From: Cavenderia fasciculata
Taxonomy: Eukaryota > Evosea > Eumycetozoa > Acytosteliales > Cavenderiaceae
Direction of reading: 5' to 3'
DNA: 64,000 bases
Assembly (NCBI RefSeq): GCF_000203815.1
Contig: NW_004457639.1
Location: forward strand, 806,001 to 870,000
The translations under genes were made by a program, and so were the position numbers. The notes beneath the pieces are model-generated. The model searched no databases and was not told the origin of the DNA. It worked only from the letters and a program-made list of their open reading frames with translations. How positions within the stretch are numbered: position 1 is the first letter of the stretch; every line of letters starts with the position of its first letter. Shown here piece after piece: positions 12,165-24,884 of this stretch.

Positions 12165-13312
12165 ATGAGTCAAGTCAATGATGTTTCAATTGTATCAAGT
12201 GATAATCATATAAATACATTTTTAAATGGTATACAATTATCTAAAATCAATATGATCTATAAACAATGTATACTGATCATATTGTTATAATCTATACAAC
12301 ATCACATCTCGTTTAGGTTTAAAATGTAAAGAAGATAATCTTTATGAAATTGATAACAAATACTATAATTGTAAAATACAATTCAAACCAGTACATTTGG
12401 CAACCAATGTAGACAAGAATGCCAAGGAAAAGAGTGGTATTGCTGCTGATGCAACTTCATACTTTGCTGGTGAATTGGTTGTATTAGTATTTGATCAATC
12501 AAATGTAAGGAATAATAGAAAAATAGAATGAAAAGGAATGAGAAGAAGAGATTGATCTCTAATTGGTTATTTCATCATCGTAGGAAAAATCATTCAATTC
12601 AATTAAATCATATCATAGTAAATTGGTTGGAGAATCTGATGGAAATGAATCGATTGTATTGGTAGATGTAAATAATGGTAAAGAGATATCGACCGGTGGA
12701 TCATCGGTAGATATCACTGTAATAGAGGAATGGTGTATAGAGAATGCAATCGAATTGATCATACTCGAAGAAGAGAAACACAAGAAATATGATCAACAAA
12801 AGGGTGATACAGACGATGACCAAAGAATCAAATATGGTGTTGAAAGAATCAAAGAATTGTTAGAAACTACCATGTGGTCAAACATGGATTATAAAACTTC
12901 AAATCGTCCAACCGCTGCTGCATCAAATGATTTATCAGACGATGATGAAGATAATCAACAACAACAAAAATCATCTTCTTCTTTATCAAATGGAGATGGA
13001 AGTAACAAACAACAAATGGATTTAATAACTGAATCATTAAAAAGAGTGGAAATCTATTTTGATGAAGGAAACAAGCCACCAACCAAAAAGACTACTACAG
13101 GTAGTGGAGGTGTCGAATCAACAGAGGATGAAGAAGTGGCAGAGGAATTTGACCAAGTGGCATTATTTGAAAAGACATTTAGCCAACTCCAAGACATTAG
13201 ACAACAAATGCAAACAATGAATGATCAAGATAGACGTGATATGGCGGCTAAAATTGCTCTCATGTTTGCTTCCAAACTTGATGGTGGTAATGATGATGAT
13301 GATGATTTGTAA
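12165..13312 (+). CDS. aagab: Alpha/gamma-adaptin-binding protein p34
   Basis: Three exons (12165-12228, 12317-12504, 12584-13312) give 326 residues. The C-terminus FEKTFSQLQDIRQQMQ...RRDMAAKIALMF matches the adaptin-binding helical domain that defines AAGAB/Irc6-type proteins. The N-terminal part has the divergent Rab-like GTPase fold typical of the family, including VLVFDQSN and EEWCIENAIELIIL. Between them lies a Ser/Gln/Asp-rich linker. AAGAB chaperones assembly of the AP-1 and AP-2 clathrin adaptors in the cytosol. The protein ends in an Asp run encoded by (GAT)n. The short first exon was located by its in-phase GTATAC..TTTAG intron; it has no support other than frame and position. Confidence 0.8.
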
Positions 13313-13559
13313 AAAAAACATAAACATAAACAACATATATATACAACAATATTAAAAGTAAAAAAGACAAGATATATAAAGTAAAGTATTTTTCTAAACA
13401 ACCACAATAATAATAATAATAAATCGACCAATCCTTTTTTTTCCAAAATCTTTGTAACTTGTATGCTTTTTGGTCATCTATTTTAAAATACCTCTTTTTT
13501 TTTTTTCTTTTAATTTATTTTGATTTATATCCAAAAAAGGTTTAAATGTATGTGTGTAT

Positions 13560-14391
13560 CTAATCTACAGAGTTGATGTTGGTTCCCTTTTTTCCCTTTG
13601 GTTCTTCTTCTTCATCATCGTCCATCTTGGAATCACCTTCTTCTTGAATCTTGGTATCCTTTTCGAGGTCATCGAGATCATCTTCATCCCATTGGTCTTC
13701 TTCGCCGCCCATGCCGCCCATGCCGCCAAAGCCGCCCATACCGCCAAAGCCACCCATGCCGCCCATGGCACCGAGCTTGGAAGCATCAAAGTTACCGAAA
13801 TTAGAGTGGTTTTCGTCTTCTCCCTCTCCTTCACTGTCATCTTCATCCTTCCAGGTATTCCAATCGGCCTTGACAAATGAGCTCTTGGCCTTATTATTTA
13901 ACAAATAGTTCCAATATCCGCTTTCCTTCTTCTTGATAAGGAACTTTGGATTTCTTGATGTGAAATCGTGTGATGATTCCTAATATTAGAAGATAAGATA
14001 AGATAGATAGAGGGGGATTGATAAGAAAGAAAAAAAAAAAAAAAGTAAATAAGATATGATATTTCAAATTATCTATATGACTATATGTATCAGAACATAC
14101 AGATGGGATGATTTCACCAAAGAATTCAATGCTTGCAGAGTAGGTCTTGTTTTCAGCAACGCAAGAGAAAGAGAATGACTTTTCTTGGAGATCAAACTTG
14201 ACGTCCTTGACGTTTGATACGACAACATCTACGGTCAAGTAGATGTGATCTTGTCTTTCGGCCCATAAAAGAGTAGCTGTAGCTTTTTCACTTTAAAGTA
14301 GAGATAGATTAGATAGAGAGATAGATAGATAGAAAACAAGTTAATAAGTAATCGATATACACATATCTGTACAGAGATATAATTACCTCAT
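13560..14391 (-). CDS. Hsp90 co-chaperone p23 (Sba1-type)
   Basis: Three exons (14391-14387, only five bases; 14290-14101; 13979-13560) give 204 residues. The start codon is separated from the rest by an intron, and the join ATGAG|TGAAAAAG is in frame (MSEKATATLLWAERQDHIYL). The CS domain covers about residues 1-110 and ends with the p23 signature FVKADWNTWKDEDD. A Gly/Met-rich linker (GGMGGFGG repeats) and an acidic tail follow, as in animal and fungal p23. It stabilises the closed ATP state of Hsp90 in the cytosol. The 5-nt first exon is unusual but well supported by the frame. The promoter is shared with the divergent SS18-Myb gene. Confidence 0.9.
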
Positions 14392-14776
14392 TTTAAAAAA
14401 ACTATATTATTAAACAATGAATGTTCAAAGGGGTGCGATGAACTTGACAACATCCTTGATAAAATTCAATTTTTTTCAAAAAGGAAACAAAGAAATCTAA
14501 AATAATAATATAAATAATAATAATAAATAATGTATTAATTGTCTGTATACATATTTTATAGGGAATCCACAAAAATTAAATCATCATCAATCATTTTTAA
14601 TAAAAGCTTTTTTATTTATATTAAGATCTTTTAACTTTAAATCAAAAAAGTATACTTTTTTGGGAGAGAGAGTACTTGGTTTGTTTTTTACTTTTTGTTT
14701 ATATTTTTGATTCAAGAAAATTACAGATAAACAGATAATTGAGACGATAGAGATATTGAATAGAGTGTAAGATGAA
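14392..14776. promoter_or_regulatory. Divergent promoter region
   Basis: This 385-bp stretch lies between the p23 gene (minus) and the SS18-Myb gene (plus). It is AT-rich and has no open frame beyond shadows, so both promoters must be in it. No binding site can be named. Confidence 0.5.
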
Positions 14777-17220
14777 ATGTCTACATCAACAGCAGTGAAA
14801 CCAAACATTACTCTACTACAACCACAATCTGTAGTCATTACGAGTCAAGATCAAATTAAAAGTGTACGTTTGAGTAATCGTTATAGTCATCATCATCATC
14901 ATCATAATATACACTAGAACTAACCCTAATCCTAACCTCTTATTCAATGTCAATGTCTATATGATATAATAGAAATTAGAAGAGAATCAAATATTAATAC
15001 AATCAATCTTTGAGAATCAAAATGCATCTAGATTACAAGATTGTTTACAATATCAGTCACAGCTACATGGTAATTTGTTAGCACTTATTGGTATTATTGA
15101 TATTCAAACCTCTCAACTTGTATGTTAAACAATATATATATATATATATTGTAAATAGATGATGATAGATTGAATGATTAACTTTGTTATTTTGATAATT
15201 ATAGAACCGACAACATGCAATGCTTAAAACACCACAGCAACAACAGCAACAACAACAACAACAACCACCAGTTGGTATGCCGATAACTACAGATTCTACA
15301 ACTACAAATGCTAATTCTCCTTTGGGATCTACTACTATTGTTGGTGCTGCTAATAATAATAATAATAATAATACTACAGCTGCAACGACGACTACTACGA
15401 CGATAACAACACCAAACATGGCTATTCCCGAAACTCAAACACAACCGATATCACAAGCTACACAAAGACCAATGGGAACGATCGTACATCCTCCTCAACA
15501 ACCTCAACCACAACAACAACAACAACAACCGACCACCATTGTTTCACCACCTGTTTATTCATCACCTGTACAAAATCAACAACTACCAAACCAACAGACC
15601 AATAATGTTAATACTCCACAACAACAACAACCTATTACACCTCAACAACAAACTTCCTCCAACTTGGCAGCTGCTACCAATGTAGCTGCTGCTACCGCGG
15701 TAGGACAACCAACACGACAACCATCACAACCACAAATCAAGCCACCTGCACAGACACAACCGGCGACAGGCTCTACTGGGGCTGCCCCAACCAATTTTGC
15801 AGCGATGAACACCCAACAACTGTTGCACACGGGTCAGCAACTAAACATCTACATTCAGCAATACCAGGCACAGATGACCCAGACTACGCAGCAGATGCAG
15901 ATGCAATCTGGCAATCCCGTCGCACAAGCACAGCTACAACAACAATACACTCAACTTTCAAACACACTCGCAGCACTTCAACAACAATTCAATCAGTTGA
16001 AAGCGTACTTGCAAAGACAACAACAGGCAATCCAACAACAACAGCAACAGCAACAACAACAACAACAACAACAACAGCAACAGCAACAATTACAACAAAC
16101 TCAACAACAGCCTGTCCAACAACAACAACAACCACAGATACAACAACAACAACAAACTCAAATACAACAGCAACCTGTCCAACAACAACAACCACAGGTA
16201 CAACAACAACAACCAACACAACAACAAGTACAACAACCAATACAACAGGTTCAACAACCAATACAACAACAACAAAATACATTTGCTACTCCACAACAAC
16301 CACAACAACAACCATCACTAACTCAACAACAAGTAGCAGCATTGCAGTTACAAATCAAGGCCTATAGAGAGCAGCACACTGCATTGACGGTCCAGATTCA
16401 ACAGCATCGGGCATTGTTGGCGCAGTTGCAGGCACTCCCTACCAACACACTGACACCACAACAGCAGCAGCAACAACAATACTGTATTTCCACCGTCCAA
16501 ACATTGGAGAACAATGCCCACTATTTACACCAAATAACAACCAACCCATCCTCCTATTTACAACTCCTACTTCAACAACAACCTCAGTTTTTGGCCCAAC
16601 AACAAGCTCAACAATTGGCATTACAACAAGCTCTGCAACAACAACAACAACAACAGCAACAATTACAACAAAATCAACAATTACAACCACCTGTTGCAAT
16701 GCAACAACAACAACCAGTCGCAGTACAACAACCATTGGCACCACCAATAACACCACAACAACAATTTCAAAATCCATCATCACCTCCATTGTCAAACTCC
16801 ACTTCAAGTGTAGCAGCTTCGCCCTCAAAAGAACCCAGCAGGAAAAAATCAAAATCATCATCTTCAACCTCATCGGAATCATCTCACACCAAACAAGCGT
16901 CATCACATTGGACACCAGATGAACATACACTCTTTTTAGAGGCATTATCAAAATATGCAGTTAAAGATTACCAAGGTATCTCCTCTCATGTTAAAACGAG
17001 AACACCCAATCAGGTGAGAACTCATCTCAACACTCATATGCGAAATCAAAAGAAAAAGGAACAAACCCAAGTATTGGCTGCATCGGGCGGTGTCGAGTCA
17101 TTCTCATCGCCACTTTCAGTTCAAACGCCAAGTTCACCTCCACAATCATCTCCTCCTATTCCAAGTGAATTGGCTTCTTCAACAACTTCAATGGGTGTTC
17201 CTCCTTTTAAAAGAAAATGA
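14777..17220 (+). CDS. SS18/GIF-type coactivator N-terminus fused to a polyQ linker and a Myb (SHAQKYF-class) domain
   Basis: Three exons (14777-14863, 14973-15119, 15205-17220) give 749 residues. Residues about 30-78 (LEENQILIQSIFENQNASRL, then CLQYQSQLHGNLLALIGI) match the SNH/SSXT domain of animal SS18 and plant GRF-interacting factors, including the ENQN and YQ-QLHxNL signatures. A very long Gln-rich region with some helical stretches follows. At residues about 645-698 lies a Myb/SANT repeat (SSHWTPDEHTLFLEAL, then VKTRTPNQVRTHLNTH), close to the SHAQKYF class. SS18 and GIF proteins are coactivators that bridge DNA-binding factors to SWI/SNF; here the DNA-binding module appears to be on the same chain. 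The product should be nuclear. The first two exons are needed for the SS18 part and are easily missed by gene finders. Confidence 0.8.
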
Positions 17221-17728
17221 AAAATAAACAAATAAATTGTAAAAAGAAAAAGTATAGGTTTGGGGGTTTTTAAAATGTTATTGGATTTGTTTACCAAATT
17301 TGGCCAATTGGTATGTATATCATCACATTAAACATATATGTTTGTTTAATTGGTGTATGATGACATTTTAGTTGGGGAATGATAGTTTATTATTACTACA
17401 TGGTTGTGTTGTTGGGGTGGAAGGGGAAGGGGAAAGGGGAAGGGGAAAGGGAAAGGGATTGAATGAATATATATATCAAAATATATTTTTGTACATTGTA
17501 AATTCATTTACTATCAAACTAGATCGATCGTTTTGTCATCATTGTCAACCAAAATACAATACACATTGTTATAATGTGAGAGTGATATTCCAATTGAGGC
17601 GGCCAAAAATGTTATATATATAATCCAAAAACAACGTATTTATAAATAAGAAAGGGTATGGGAAGGGGAGTGGAGTGGAGTGGAGGTGAGAGAAGTAAAT
17701 TTGGTGGATTGTATCGAGTCCATCAAAT
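17221..17728. other. Convergent 3' region with G-rich tract
   Basis: This is the 3' side of two convergent genes. It holds a purine tract at 17414-17457 of repeated GGGG/GGG blocks separated by AA or AAA, and a second G-rich stretch at about 17657-17690. The remainder is AT-rich without coding signal. Confidence 0.6.
17414..17457 (+). repeat. G-tract array, potential G-quadruplex
   Basis: The plus strand reads GGGGTGGAAGGGGAAGGGGA and continues with further GGGG, GGGG, GGG and GGG blocks spaced by two or three A. Four or more G-tracts with 2-3-nt loops fit the classical intramolecular quadruplex pattern. It lies just beyond the stop codon of the SS18-Myb gene, in DNA that is otherwise strongly AT-rich. 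Confidence 0.7.
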
Positions 17729-18137
17729 CTATTTCTTGGCTGCAGCAGCTCTCTTTGCAGCAAGAGCAGCCTCTTCTTCTGCTTGTTTTTTATCATTAAA
17801 TGCCTTTTGTTTATCTAAAAGTGCCTTGTTATCTCTAAAATAAGAAGATGCATTTGTTTGGATAAGATCAATATGTTTTTTGAAACACTCACTTACTTCT
17901 TCTTCTTCATTGTTCTTCATTCTTCTTTTGTTCTTACACTTACCTTTCTTTTCTAACATTGAAATCTTCTTGTTTGCCTTGTGGACCTTGAGCTTTTCTA
18001 GCTTCAGCTCTCTTTCTATCGATTTCTCTTTGATTGCCTCCTATATATACACACAAAAAAGAATATCAAGTCAGCGATCGACCAATCAATCCATCTATCT
18101 ATCAATCTAAATCTATCCTATCATACTTACTCGTCAT
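17729..18137 (-). CDS. SERF (4F5) family small protein
   Basis: Three exons (18137-18131, 18040-17944, 17834-17729) encode 69 residues. The start MTRGNQREIDRKRAEARKAQ is the canonical SERF signature (MTRGNQRE..RxKNxKK in animals). The C-terminus is a charged Lys/Ala/Glu helix (DNKALLDKQKAF.. ending KRAAAAKK). The first exon is only seven bases, ATGACGA, and joins GAGGC in phase 1 to complete Arg3. SERF proteins are small, highly charged proteins that modify amyloid aggregation and bind RNA. Length and charge pattern match the family, so the gene appears complete. Confidence 0.85.
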
Positions 18138-19953
18138 TGTTTAAAACTCTGTGAAATAAAGAAGATATATAAATACTATATATGAAGATGTGATGTGATA
18201 AATAGTTATAGTGCTTGATGGACTAAAGATCTTGAATGATGAACCAACTTCAAAAAAATTAAAATAAAAAAAAAGAAAAACAAAAGAAGGCAGACTGACC
18301 CATCCACCCCTCTCAATTGGTGCCATTGTGGGGGTTTACATATATAACATATATATATATATGTATACACACTGTTACCAACTTACTAAAGTATTACTTT
18401 GAAAACTATGATTGGGGGTCTTATTTGTATCTACAAATAAACTATCAAACAAAAAGGAGAATATTCAATTACCTCCTGTTACATGTCCTCACAGAGATAA
18501 ATATGTATCTCAGCCAACATTCATTACACACAACAACATTGAATTGAATGAATCTTTGCCTGTTTTCGAATTTAACCTCTGTGTTACGGTCTTTGCATAA
18601 TTGTTAGTATCTGCTGGTTTGCGCAAGGTATGGTGCAGGACTTTACCGAAAAGCCATCACGTGTGTCATTTTTCAAATAATTTTGAGACTCTTGTCACGA
18701 GGTTTCACCACCCGTAGCATATTCATTTTTTGTCCCTCTCTCTTTGTGTTTATAATTTTAACTTTTCCTTATTCCTTTTTCTTCTTGTTATCTATCTATC
18801 TATATATCTAAACTTTAAACTTGTGTTTGTTTATTTATATAATTTATATTTATTATTTATTTTAAAAGAGAGAAGGTTTTGATTTTATCTCAACAATAAC
18901 AGGTATGCAATCAATACAGAATTGACTTCAACTATACTGCAATTCTATACTCTTCAGCAGCTGAGTAGAACGAATACATCATTACACAAACAACAAGTTA
19001 AAATCAAACCAACCAGTCTACAGTTACATATGACAAGGCGCGATATAGATTGAACAGTGTGTGGATTGGGTGTGTGGCGACCACATTACAACAATCATAT
19101 ATGTCTCCGTCGTTTATTATTGTTTTTATCTCGTTGTTGGATTATTGTTGAGTAAACCGATAATAATATTATTATGTTTTTGTTTTAAACAACAACAACA
19201 ACAACAGAGACATTGACATTGACAACGGTTGTCCAAACCAACAACCAACATTACAACAACAACAACAACAAGGTTGAAATCATCTAATTATATCGACTAT
19301 AGTAGTAGTTAGGAGAAGGAGTACGAGTCACATTCCAAATTTAAATCATAAACAACTCACATCAAACCCAATCCCTATCACCTCTCACTATATCACTATC
19401 ACTATCATTACCTACCCAATCACCTCTTCACAATGTGTGTGTCCCCAATTCCCACACTCACACACCACCCACAAAAACACTCCCACCACCAATTTGTTTA
19501 AACAATCACTAACCCTAACCATCAACATGTTATCACTTGGTCGGTTCTCTCCTCCATGCTGCTCCTCTTTTAAAATAATATAATTTCATTCAAATTAACA
19601 AAAATTAATCAATCATTCTCTTTTTTTACCTTCAAACAATATCATAGGATATTTGTGTACACAAAGCAATATTATTATCATAGACCATTCATTCATTATA
19701 ATCACTTATTTGCGATTACCGGGTTACATTTTAATTCATCCATCCATCCATCCATCAGATTAGATTGTTTTTTTGTGTAGAATCTACTATTTCAATCCAT
19801 CTTAAACAACAACATTCATTAGAACTTATTCCAAATAATAATAATAGTACCAAAAGTAGTAGTATTTATAAAGATCATTTAATTTATTTATTTAATCATA
19901 TATAGTTTATTTATTACATTATATACATATATATACAATATATTGATTAAAAT
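18138..19953. other. Long divergent intergenic region
   Basis: This 1.8-kb stretch separates the SERF gene (minus) from the CH-domain gene (plus). It contains (CAA)n and (CTAT)n microsatellites and a less AT-rich segment at about 18590-18720 with GCGCAAGGTATGGTGCAGG. From about 19380 to 19500 it is unusually C/A-rich on the plus strand. I found no coding frame or tRNA. It is probably an extended promoter and 5' leader. Confidence 0.4.
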
Positions 19954-22466
19954 ATGTCAGTCAAAACTGGTCAAGAAGCTCTATTACTATGGGCACAAGT
20001 TAGAACAGCCGGATATGCTGGTGTCAAAGTCCAAAATTTCTCAGAGAGTTGGGGTGATGGTAATGTATACATTACTCAAAATTGCATTATGTATGGTTGG
20101 ATACTAACATGATATTTGTATTATTTATAGGATTGGCATTTTGTGCATTGGTTCATTCATACGAAGGTGATAAATTATTTAAATATGATGGATTGTCTGC
20201 GATCAACAAAAGAGATAATTTAGATTTAGCATTTAAAATGGCTACTTCAATTGGTGTACCTGATTTATTGGATCCCGACTTTTTATTGGTTCCAGGTGGT
20301 TTAGATCGTAGAAGTATTATGACTTATGTATCAGAGTATGTTTGTTTAAAACAAAAGAAAAGAAACAAAAAAAGAAACAAAAAAAGAAACAAAAAGAAAG
20401 AAAGAAAGAAAGAGTATATATTAATTTTTAATTTAAATTGTTTATTTAGATTATATCATCATTTTAAAAAGATGTATCCAGTGTCACCGGAAACATCACA
20501 TACAAAGGCACAAGGAATATCAATTAGTTTACAGGAATTGTCAAGTGAACAATTGACACAACTATTGATCAAAGAGAGAGAAAAGAAGGGTCTAAAGACC
20601 AACATCCAAACGAAACCAACTGCATCGACCACTGCCAACGCCAACACCAAACCCTCGAGAAAGCAGGTTGGTCCAGACCCCGAATTAGCCAAGAAACGTG
20701 CCGAAGAGGAAAAGGAACGTGCAGAGAGAAGAAAACAAATTGAAGAAGAAGCTCGTCAACGTAGACGTCTTGAAGAGGAAGAAGACAAGAGAAAAAAGGA
20801 TGAGATTTATAGATTCAGACAATTAAACTCTGGTATTGCTGGTTCGTCCGGTGCATCAGATTCATCGTCCGGTGGTGACAATGACCTTAAAAAGAGAATT
20901 AAAGAAATGGAAGAACAAGAAAAGAAACGTAAACAAGAAGAAGATGATAAAAAGGAAAAGAAACATTTGGAGAGAGTTGGTGGGAACCATGGAAAACGTG
21001 CAAGTGGTCAAATACTCGCCTCTGATATTAACAAGTTCAACCAACAAGAAGATGATGCATCTGCACGTGTTGAAGCTCAAAGAAAGGAAAGAGAACAAAG
21101 AGAACAACAAGAAAGAGATGCTGAAAGAGAAAGAGTTGCTGAAAAGGAGAGAGTTATAGCTGCCGCTTCCGCAACTGCTGCTGCTGCCGCTATTGCTCAA
21201 CAAAAAGAAAAAGAACAAGAAGAACAAGAAAAGGAAAAGGAAAGAGTACAAAAGGAACAACAACAACAACAACAACAAGAACAAGAACAAGAAAAAGAAA
21301 AGGAAAGATTGGAAAAAGAACAACAATTGGAAAAGGAGAGATTGGTGGAAAAGGAAAGATTGGAAAAATTGGAAGCTGCCAAAAAGGAAGAGGTTGCAGC
21401 TGCTGTTGCACCAGTATCACCACCATCAGGTGCAGATATTAGAAGAACAGAGAGAGAGATGGAAAGAGAACGTATTAGACTTGAGTTGGAGGAACAAGAA
21501 AGAGAACTTGAAAAACGTAGAAAAGAAAGAGAAGAGAGAAAGAAAAAAGAACAAGAAGAAAGAGAAAATAAGAACAAGACACCAACTCCAACTTCATCTT
21601 CTCCAGCATCTTCACCATCATCTGTGTCTGTATCACCAGTAGAGTCAAAGTCTCCAAGTCCATCTGTATCCTCACCCTCTCCTTCACCCTCTGTATCATC
21701 TCCATTGTCACCTGCATCTCCACGTGAGAATTTGCAAGAAAGTGTATCCCCACAAAAAATATCAACTTCAACTTCTCCAGCTGCCAGCGTTGGCAAGGAT
21801 GATGTTGTACAAGGTGAGATGGTTGCAGACGCTAGAGAACAAAAACGAATTGAACGTGAGAAACGTCTAAAAGAGGAACAGGAAAAGGAAGAGAGAGAAA
21901 GACAACAACGTGATGCTGAACGTGAAAAACGTCGTATTGAACGTGAACAAAAGGCCAAGGAAGAGGCTGACAAGGAGGAAAGAGAAAGACAAAGTCGTGA
22001 AAACGAGCGTGAGAAACGTCGTATCGAGCGTGAACAAAGAATGAAGGAGGAACAGGACAGGGAAGAAAAGGACAGACTTGGTCGTGAATCTGAACGTGAC
22101 AAGCGTCGTCTCGAACGTGAACAACGACAAAAGGAGGAACAAGACAAGGAAGAAAAGGAAAAATTACAACGTGAACAAGAACTCAAACAACGTCGTCTCG
22201 AGCGTGAACAACGACAAAAGGAAGAACATGAAAAGGAGGCATCGGAGCGACAAAATCGTGAAGCCTCTCTACTCAAAGACCGTGAACAACGTCGTCGTGA
22301 CCTCGAAGAAGAGGAACGTCGTATCGAAGAAGAACGTAAAAAGAGAGCTGAAGAGAGACGTTTGGAAAGAGAAAGAAAGGAAAAGGAATTAATCGAAGAA
22401 GCAAAGAGAATTGAAGAACAAAGAGAAGAAAGAAGAAGAAAAAGAGAGGCAGCTAAAAATCAATAA
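19954..22466 (+). CDS. Calponin-homology domain protein with long charged coiled coil
   Basis: Three exons (19954-20059, 20131-20335, 20450-22466) give 775 residues. Residues 1-112 form a single type-2-like CH domain: GQEALLLWAQVRTAGY, then FSESWGDGLAFCALVHSY, then VPDLLDPDFLL and a final YHHFKKM helix. The remaining 650 residues are an almost uninterrupted Glu/Arg/Lys/Gln coiled coil, with a Ser/Pro-rich break at about 21580-21790. The protein is likely to bind actin or microtubule structures, by analogy with smoothelin- and cytospin-like CH proteins, but no close family can be named. The 114-nt second intron has no in-frame stop, so retention would simply insert 38 residues. Repeats of REKRRIEREQ-type units suggest internal duplication. 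Confidence 0.8.
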
Positions 22467-23164
22467 GATAAGATGGAAAGAAATCCAAATCTAATCCAAC
22501 CAAATCAAATCAAATCAAATATATAGACAAATAATAATAATAATAATAATATTTTGTATTTTCCATTAATCCAATCCAGTCAATTTTTTCAACCCAACCC
22601 AACCAATCCAATCAATCAATCATCAAAGAAGAATAAGAAAAGAATTTATACCTATTCATTTGGGTACAACCAATCAAATATCAAATCAAATCAAATCAAA
22701 TCCCTAAACTTAATTAATTCAATTTAATTGTAATATCATACCCTTACTATACCATATATACACCACACAACCATAATAAATTATTATACTTTATCAAAGT
22801 ACGAAACATATAAAAAAAAGACTTACGATTTAAATTTTGGAATGATAGAGTTGTTCTATCTATCATAGATCTATCTATGAGAGTTGATCACCGTGTCAAC
22901 TATTCAATCTTGGAATTAACCCCCCCCCCCCCCCCACAAATTACCATCAATCATTTTGTGTTTTGGGTTTGGATTGCATTCAATCAATATCACACTAATC
23001 TCGATATTACTACATTAAAAATTATTTTTAGATTACATGGGTATAAAATAGGAACTAGTTGAAAATTATAGTGATTTGTATACATACACATCATATTACC
23101 ATATAATCATTTGTAAATTGTATTATTTGTTTGTAAAAAATATTATTATTTAATTTGTTTTAGA
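22467..23164. other. Intergenic with poly-C run
   Basis: This spacer is rich in CAATC/AATCA repeats (22490-22720). It contains an uninterrupted run of 17 C at 22921-22937, striking in this base composition. No gene is visible. Confidence 0.6.
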
Positions 23165-23392
23165 ATGTCAAAGAAATTCACTTATACTAAAATAACAGAA
23201 CAAAATAATAATGATAATAATAATAATAGAACCACTAGAAAAAATAGTACGCGTACTACATCATCTTTGAAACTTAAATTTCAAAGTATGATCCCATACC
23301 ATTTTAATAATATTCAATCCAAATCACAATGGTGGTTTTATACTTCAATAATGGTATCTTCAACTGTAGCTGCTTCCTATAGAGCTTATTAA
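23165..23392 (+). CDS. Small hypothetical protein with C-terminal hydrophobic segment
   Basis: This short frame of 75 codons starts with an ATG preceded by a T/A-rich leader that ends TTTTAGA. The N-terminal half is Asn/Thr/Arg-rich, and the C-terminal 20 residues (WWFYTSIMVSSTVAASYRAY) could form one membrane helix. The pattern would suit a small tail-anchored or mitochondrial inner-membrane protein. I recognise no family. Support is limited to frame length and position between clear genes, and an upstream exon ending at the TTTTAG is possible. Confidence 0.4.
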   Translation: MSKKFTYTKITEQNNNDNNNNRTTRKNSTRTTSSLKLKFQSMIPYHFNNIQSKSQWWFYTSIMVSSTVAASYRAY

Positions 23393-23526
23393 TCACATCC
23401 ATCACATCCATCACATCCATCAATTATTATTATTATTTGTTGTATTATAAATTATTATTATTTATTATTATTATTATTATAACATTTGTTCAAAAAAAGA
23501 ATCTTACTTTTTTGATTATCTTTTGC

Positions 23527-24486
<960 letters not shown>

Positions 24487-24814
24487 TCTCTCTATCTATC
24501 TCTTTATATTATATTCTATTATACAAATGTTTACTATATTATACTCTACTATACTCTACTATATATGCTTTGTCGTCTAACTAACTATTTAAAGATTCGT
24601 GAACTAGCAGCTCTTTGAATGTCTTGTGAAATCAAAAGTTTTATGAAGAGGGACAGAGTAAAAAAAAAGTTTTATTTTGGACTTGTGAATGTAATAAACT
24701 CTTTTTTGGTGACTCACAACCATAATACATATATTAATAATAAAAGGTAATTGTTTTTTTTAAAAATAAATATATGTTACAATTTATTAAATAAATAAAT
24801 AAAATTAAATAGAA

Positions 24815-24845
<31 letters not shown>

Positions 24846-24884
24846 AACCATTTCATTTAACTATCATATTTCTTTCTTTCTCTT
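24487..24884. other. Intergenic
   Basis: This AT-rich spacer lies between two minus-strand genes, with (TACTC)n-like and (AAAT)n runs. It should contain the YIPF5 promoter. Nothing else is visible. Confidence 0.5.

Noticed and set aside
15078-16951. Long minus-strand frames opposite the polyQ region of the SS18-Myb gene
   Set aside because: They are Leu/Val runs created by the complement of CAA/CAG repeats and have no splice or start support.
20862-22276. Minus-strand Ser/Phe/Leu-rich frames within the coiled-coil gene
   Set aside because: They are shadows of the GAA/AAG-rich coding strand.
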